Shown here: positions 15,879-18,858 of the stretch, in pieces
Layout of the letters: every line of letters begins with the position of its first letter
How positions within the stretch are numbered: the stretch's first letter is position 1
Position numbers and translations under genes: made by a program
Notes under the pieces: model-generated
Told to the model about the DNA's origin: nothing
The model's input: only the letters and a program-made list of their open reading frames with translations
Database searches by the model: none
Assembly (NCBI GenBank): GCA_023269645.1
Contig: JAHFPR010000014.1
Span: forward strand, 1-18,858
Direction of reading: 5' to 3'
DNA from: Alphaproteobacteria bacterium
GTDB lineage: Bacteria; Pseudomonadota; Alphaproteobacteria; Rickettsiales; UBA8987
Length of the DNA stretch: 18,858 nucleotides

Positions 15879-16016
15879 CTATTTATGCCGCGCGGCGGCG
15901 TTTTCCAGGGTATTGCCTGCGCTTCTTATATCTTTGCCCACGCCTTCCACCGTATTGCAGGCGGAAAGCAGCCCGTTCAATATCCCCAGCATCACCGCAA
16001 ATTTAAGCATCTTCAT
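15879..16016 (-). CDS. Entericidin A/B-family small lipoprotein
   Basis: This 45-residue gene, too short for most ORF cut-offs, encodes a protein starting MKMLKFAVMLGILNGLLSAC. That is a short positively charged start, a hydrophobic signal segment and a lipobox LSAC with the lipidated cysteine at position 20. The mature part NTVEGVGKDIRSAGNTLENA is the entericidin signature (CNTVxGxGxDIxxAG). Entericidins are small cell-envelope lipoproteins known in Enterobacteria as a paired toxin and antidote, and are widespread singly in Alphaproteobacteria, where their role is unclear. A Shine-Dalgarno AAGGAG (about 16024-16029) sits seven bases before the ATG and touches the murJ stop codon. The gene therefore follows murJ by 12 bases and is probably in its operon. 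No second entericidin is visible. Confidence 0.85.
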   Translation of the reverse strand: MKMLKFAVMLGILNGLLSACNTVEGVGKDIRSAGNTLENAAARHK

Positions 16017-16028
16017 CCTTCGCTCCTT

Positions 16029-17597
16029 CTATTTTTTCCTTTTCAGGAAGGTTTTTATTTCCTGCATATCAAACGCCTTCACGAAATGCGCGGTAAGGAA
16101 ATAGCCCGCCGCACCGATTCCCACCAGCGCACACAGCGCAAGTGCCCGCATCACCTCGCCCCCGCTACCGTGGAGCCAGGAATCGAGTGTCCACTCCGCG
16201 CCACGCAGCAGCAGCCCCATCACCAGCGCGGAGAATATAATACGCACCACCCGCTCTTTCAACCGCGCATCCGGAGTATAGCGGGCTTTCGCCCGCAGGC
16301 CGCGCGAAAGCAGCCCCACATTATACCAGCAGGCCATCGAAGTCGCAAGCGCAATGCCGATATGCAGCATCCACCCTATCCTTATAAAAAGCGCGATGAA
16401 AATGCCGTTGAACACCACATTGGCGATCATCGCCTTGATGGCGATCTGCACCGGGGTTCTGGTATCGCCATCCGCATAAAAAGTGGTGGTGAGGATTTTT
16501 ATGATAACGAAGGCCGGCAGCCCCACCGCGTAGGCAGTCAGCCCGTAGGCCGTGGCGGTGGCATCGGCCACGGTGAACTTGCCGCGCTCGAACAGCGCGA
16601 GGATAATCGGATGCCCCGCTATCAGCAATGCGGCGGTGGCCGGGATGGTGAGGAACAGCACCAGCTCCAGCGCACGGTTCTGGCTTTCCATCGCCTGCGC
16701 GGTTTCGCCCGCCTTGAGCTGGCGCGAGAGCATGGGCAGAAGCGCAGTGCCCATCGCCGTGCCAACCAGTGCCAGCGGAAGCTGGTTGATCCTGTCGGCA
16801 TAATAGAGCAATGCCAGCGCGCCGGGGATAAACGTGGCGATGATGGTATCCACGAACAGGTTGATCTGCACCACCCCCGTGCCGACCAGCCCCGGCCCCA
16901 TGCGCCTCAGGAACGCCCGCACGTCCGGAGTCAGCTGCGGCTTGCGCAGGCGCAGCTTTATGCCGATTTTCCGGCAGGCGTGGATCATCCACAAAAGCTG
17001 CAGGATACCCGCCAGAATTACGCCATAAATCATCGCGTGGGCGGGCGTTTCCGTGAATTTCGCAAGGATGAGGAGCGAGGCGATAAGGCACAGGTTCAGC
17101 ACGATGGGCGAAGCCGCCTGCGCCGCGAATTTCCCCAGGCTGTTGAGGATGCCCGCGTAAAGCGTCACCAGCGAAATAAAGATGAGGTAGGGGAATGCAA
17201 TGCGCGTGAGGAGCACGGTCATCGCAAAATGCTCCTTATCCCCTGTGAATCCGGGCGCGATGATGTACATCGTCCAGGGCATGGTGGCGATCATGAACAC
17301 GGTGAACAGGGTCAGCACCATCAGCAGCGCGGCGTAAATATGCTCCGCGAAGGTGAGTGCGGCCTCCTTTCCCTCGCCGTGAAGCCGGTGGGTAAACATC
17401 GGCACGAAAGCGGCACTGAACGCCCCCTCCGCGAACAGGCGGCGGAAGAAGTTGGGCAACCGGAACGCGATAATGAACGCATCCGCCAGCGGCCCCGTAC
17501 CCACGGCAGAGGCCATCACAATATCGCGGATAAACCCCGTGATGCGCGAAATCAGCGTAAAGCCGCTTACCGTGAAAAACGCCCGTATCAGTGACAT
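16029..17597 (-). CDS. murJ: Lipid II flippase MurJ (MviN)
   Basis: MurJ moves lipid II, the peptidoglycan precursor, across the inner membrane. The 522-residue protein starts MSLIRAFFTVSGFTLISRIT, then GFIRDIVMA, the conserved N terminus, followed by ADAFIIAFRLPNFFRRLFAEGAFSAAFVP, and has about 14 hydrophobic helices typical of the family. I choose the ATG at 17597 because AAGGAG lies four bases upstream and the family alignment starts there. An open frame 19 codons further (from 17654) would be encoded in a palindromic repeat. The entericidin-like gene follows immediately, and secF is divergent across about 220 bp of repeats. Confidence 0.95.
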   Translation of the reverse strand: MSLIRAFFTVSGFTLISRITGFIRDIVMASAVGTGPLADAFIIAFRLPNFFRRLFAEGAFSAAFVPMFTHRLHGEGKEAALTFAEHIYAALLMVLTLFTVFMIATMPWTMYIIAPGFTGDKEHFAMTVLLTRIAFPYLIFISLVTLYAGILNSLGKFAAQAASPIVLNLCLIASLLILAKFTETPAHAMIYGVILAGILQLLWMIHACRKIGIKLRLRKPQLTPDVRAFLRRMGPGLVGTGVVQINLFVDTIIATFIPGALALLYYADRINQLPLALVGTAMGTALLPMLSRQLKAGETAQAMESQNRALELVLFLTIPATAALLIAGHPIILALFERGKFTVADATATAYGLTAYAVGLPAFVIIKILTTTFYADGDTRTPVQIAIKAMIANVVFNGIFIALFIRIGWMLHIGIALATSMACWYNVGLLSRGLRAKARYTPDARLKERVVRIIFSALVMGLLLRGAEWTLDSWLHGSGGEVMRALALCALVGIGAAGYFLTAHFVKAFDMQEIKTFLKRKK

Positions 17598-17619
17598 GAT
17601 GCTCCTTATTCCTTTCGCG

Positions 17620-17695
17620 GGAATGACAATAAGGCGGAGGCCGCCGCACCACAACCTGAAAAACGGCTGCCTGAAAAACGGCGGCTTGTCATTCC
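17620..17695. repeat. Inverted repeat with CATTCC ends and an internal 15-bp tandem duplication
   Basis: GGAATGACAA (17620-17629) and TTGTCATTCC (17686-17695) are perfect inverted repeats. Between them lie a small palindrome GGCGG-AGG-CCGCC (near 17633-17645) and two tandem copies of CCTGAAAAACGGC (17655-17667 and 17670-17682, 15-bp period). The outer sequence TGTCATTCC is shared with the elements at 17716 and 18802. It lies in the murJ-secF divergent gap. Confidence 0.65.
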
Positions 17696-17715
17696 GGGTG
17701 GGATTGGGTATACAA

Positions 17716-17812
17716 CGTCATTCCCTGAGTTTTGCAAAGCAAAACTCTAGGGGAATTCATACTGCAACAATGGATCGCCCTAGAATTTGCTCCGCAAATT
17801 CAGGCGATGACG
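17716..17812. repeat. Compound palindromic element: two hairpins bounded by CGTCAT/ATGACG
   Basis: The element begins CGTCATTCCC (17716-17725) and ends CGATGACG (to 17812), giving six-base inverted ends. It contains two hairpins. The first has GAGTTTTGC-AAA-GCAAAACTC (17727-17747), extended by ATTCCCT/AGGGGAAT with a one-base bulge. The second has GAATTTGC-TCC-GCAAATTC (17783-17801), extended by TCGCCCT/AGGCGA with bulges. The overall structure resembles a miniature inverted-repeat or REP-like element. It ends eight bases before the secF ATG, so it probably holds part of the secF leader. No open reading frame or transposase is visible. Confidence 0.7.
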
Positions 17813-17820
17813 GTAGAAAA

Positions 17821-18741
17821 ATGAAACACTTACGCCTCATCCCGGATAAAACGAAAATCAACTTCATGGGACACACGCGGCTGTTCCTGGCCGTTTCCGT
17901 GCTGATGACCGTGGTTTCCATCGCCTCGCTTTTTGCCAAAGGCTTGAATTACGGTATTGATTTCACCGGTGGGCTGGTGATTGAAGTTCGCACAGACGCT
18001 CCGGCGGATATAGCCAAAGTGCGCGGATTGCTTTCCACCGAAAAAAGCCTTGGCGAAGTAGCACTCCAGCAAATCGGGGCAGACGGCCACAGCCTGATGA
18101 TCCGCCTCCAGAGCAAGGAAGATGACCACATTAAAGTGGTGGACAAAGTAAAATCCCTCCTCGGCGGGCTGAACACGCCGATTGAATACCGTAAGGTGGA
18201 ATTCGTCGGTCCGCAAGTGGGGCAGGAACTCATCCGCATGGGGCTGCTGTCGCTCTGCCTTTCGATGGCGGCGATGATGGTGTACATCTGGTTCCGTTTC
18301 GAGTGGCAGTTCAGCGTCAACGCGATTGTCGGGTTGCTGTATGACGCATTCCTTATCTTCGGGCTGTATAGCGTCACCGGGTTGGAGTTCAACCTCACCT
18401 CCGTGGCGGCAATTCTCACCATCATCGGCTATTCGATGAACGACAAGGTGGTGATTTACGACCGCATCCGCGACAACCTCCGTAAATACAAGAAAATGAA
18501 GCTGGATGAACTTATCAACCTCAGCATCAACGAAACCCTCGCGCGAACACTCACCACCTCCGGCGCAACCTCCACCACGCTGGTTGCGTTGATACTCCTG
18601 GGCGGCCCGGTAATTCAGGGCTTCAGCATCGCGGTGCTGTTCGGCATTGTGGTGGGGACATATTCCTCCATCTATATCGCCTCCTCGCTGCTGCTGGTGA
18701 CGAAGCTGCGCGCGGATAACCCTGTGGTGGCAGCCGCTTAG
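17821..18741 (+). CDS. secF: Protein translocase subunit SecF
   Basis: SecF, with SecD and YajC, uses the proton gradient to pull proteins across the inner membrane after SecYEG/SecA. The 306-residue product starts MKHLRLIPDKTKINFMGHTR, has a first membrane helix, then the SecF signature LNYGIDFTGG (about 42-51) and a periplasmic domain. Five more helices follow, including GYSMNDKVVIYDRIRDN, the conserved D-R-I-R-E/D-N region, and ends with TKLRADNPVVAAA. The open frame runs upstream to 17452 but only through murJ antisense and repeats, so the ATG at 17821 is chosen. It has only a weak purine stretch in front. secD is not adjacent, whereas many bacteria have secD-secF together. Confidence 0.95.
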   Translation: MKHLRLIPDKTKINFMGHTRLFLAVSVLMTVVSIASLFAKGLNYGIDFTGGLVIEVRTDAPADIAKVRGLLSTEKSLGEVALQQIGADGHSLMIRLQSKEDDHIKVVDKVKSLLGGLNTPIEYRKVEFVGPQVGQELIRMGLLSLCLSMAAMMVYIWFRFEWQFSVNAIVGLLYDAFLIFGLYSVTGLEFNLTSVAAILTIIGYSMNDKVVIYDRIRDNLRKYKKMKLDELINLSINETLARTLTTSGATSTTLVALILLGGPVIQGFSIAVLFGIVVGTYSSIYIASSLLLVTKLRADNPVVAAA

Positions 18742-18801
18742 GTTCAATCACCATTTGATTTTTCGGTACTATATTGATCTATATTCTTAATTATAGTTCA
18801 T

Positions 18802-18843
18802 CGTCATTCCAGCGATCTTATCTTTGGAAAGACTGGCTGGAAT
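18802..18843. repeat. Start of a CGTCATTCC palindromic element at the window edge
   Basis: CGTCATTCC (18802-18810) leads into an inverted repeat ATTCCAGC (18806-18813) / GCTGGAAT (18836-18843), continuing as CCAGCAGCGG to the edge. The head matches the element at 17716 and the inverse of the one at 17620. It lies downstream of secF. The rest of the element is cut off by the window. Confidence 0.55.
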
Positions 18844-18858
18844 CCAGCAGCGGCGTGT

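Noticed and set aside
15885..17594. Long plus-strand reading frame of 569 codons opposite murJ
   Set aside because: It is rich in His, Arg and Gln with no domain pattern and is antisense to the clear MurJ gene; GC-rich antisense shadows commonly look like this.
17598..17654. N-terminal extension of murJ by 19 codons
   Set aside because: It would be encoded in a CATTCC repeat, while the ATG at 17597 has AAGGAG and matches the family start.

Overview
The window looks like a chromosomal segment of an alphaproteobacterium. The aspartate carbamoyltransferase (pyrB), the enolase followed by an FtsB/DivIC protein, the FtsB, the entericidin-type lipoprotein and the dihydroorotase all resemble alphaproteobacterial versions. 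I cannot place it more finely, although the small genetic islands and palindromic repeats would fit a deep-branching or little-studied lineage. Base composition is moderately GC-rich, except for a visibly AT-richer restriction-modification pair and two toxin-antitoxin operator regions.

Layout from left to right. (1) A partial AsmA/DUF3971-like membrane-anchored protein on the minus strand is divergent from glnE, with a palindromic heptad-repeat element between them. (2) glnE overlaps bcp (peroxiredoxin) by ATGA. (3) A RelB/DinJ-type antitoxin is coupled to a Doc/Fic-type toxin, then pyrB, then a HigB-HigA module, then pyrC, so the pyrimidine genes are interleaved with two toxin-antitoxin modules. 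(4) A second heptad-repeat palindrome precedes an unusual RNB-family exoribonuclease that lacks cold-shock and S1 domains but carries tandem dsRBD-like repeats at its C terminus. (5) On the minus strand lie tRNA-Arg(TCT), ftsB/divIC and eno. (6) A type II restriction-modification system follows: an SPPY-type methyltransferase with an N-terminal helix-turn-helix, and a TdeIII-like endonuclease. It ends just before a tRNA-Leu(CAA) gene with its own recognisable promoter. (7) On the minus strand, murJ is followed by a 45-residue entericidin-like lipoprotein gene. (8) A block of nested palindromes separates murJ from the divergent secF, and another palindromic element begins at the right edge.

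How the genes relate: most are housekeeping functions (nitrogen regulation, peroxide defence, pyrimidine synthesis, glycolysis, cell division, peptidoglycan precursor export, protein export). They are interrupted by addiction or defence modules (two toxin-antitoxin pairs and one restriction-modification pair). The toxin-antitoxin modules are packed so tightly around pyrB and pyrC that they may share transcripts with them. The most unusual protein is the RNB plus dsRBD nuclease. The rest of the novelty lies in motif erosion (Doc, PyrC, Bcp) and in two families of short palindromic repeats at gene boundaries.
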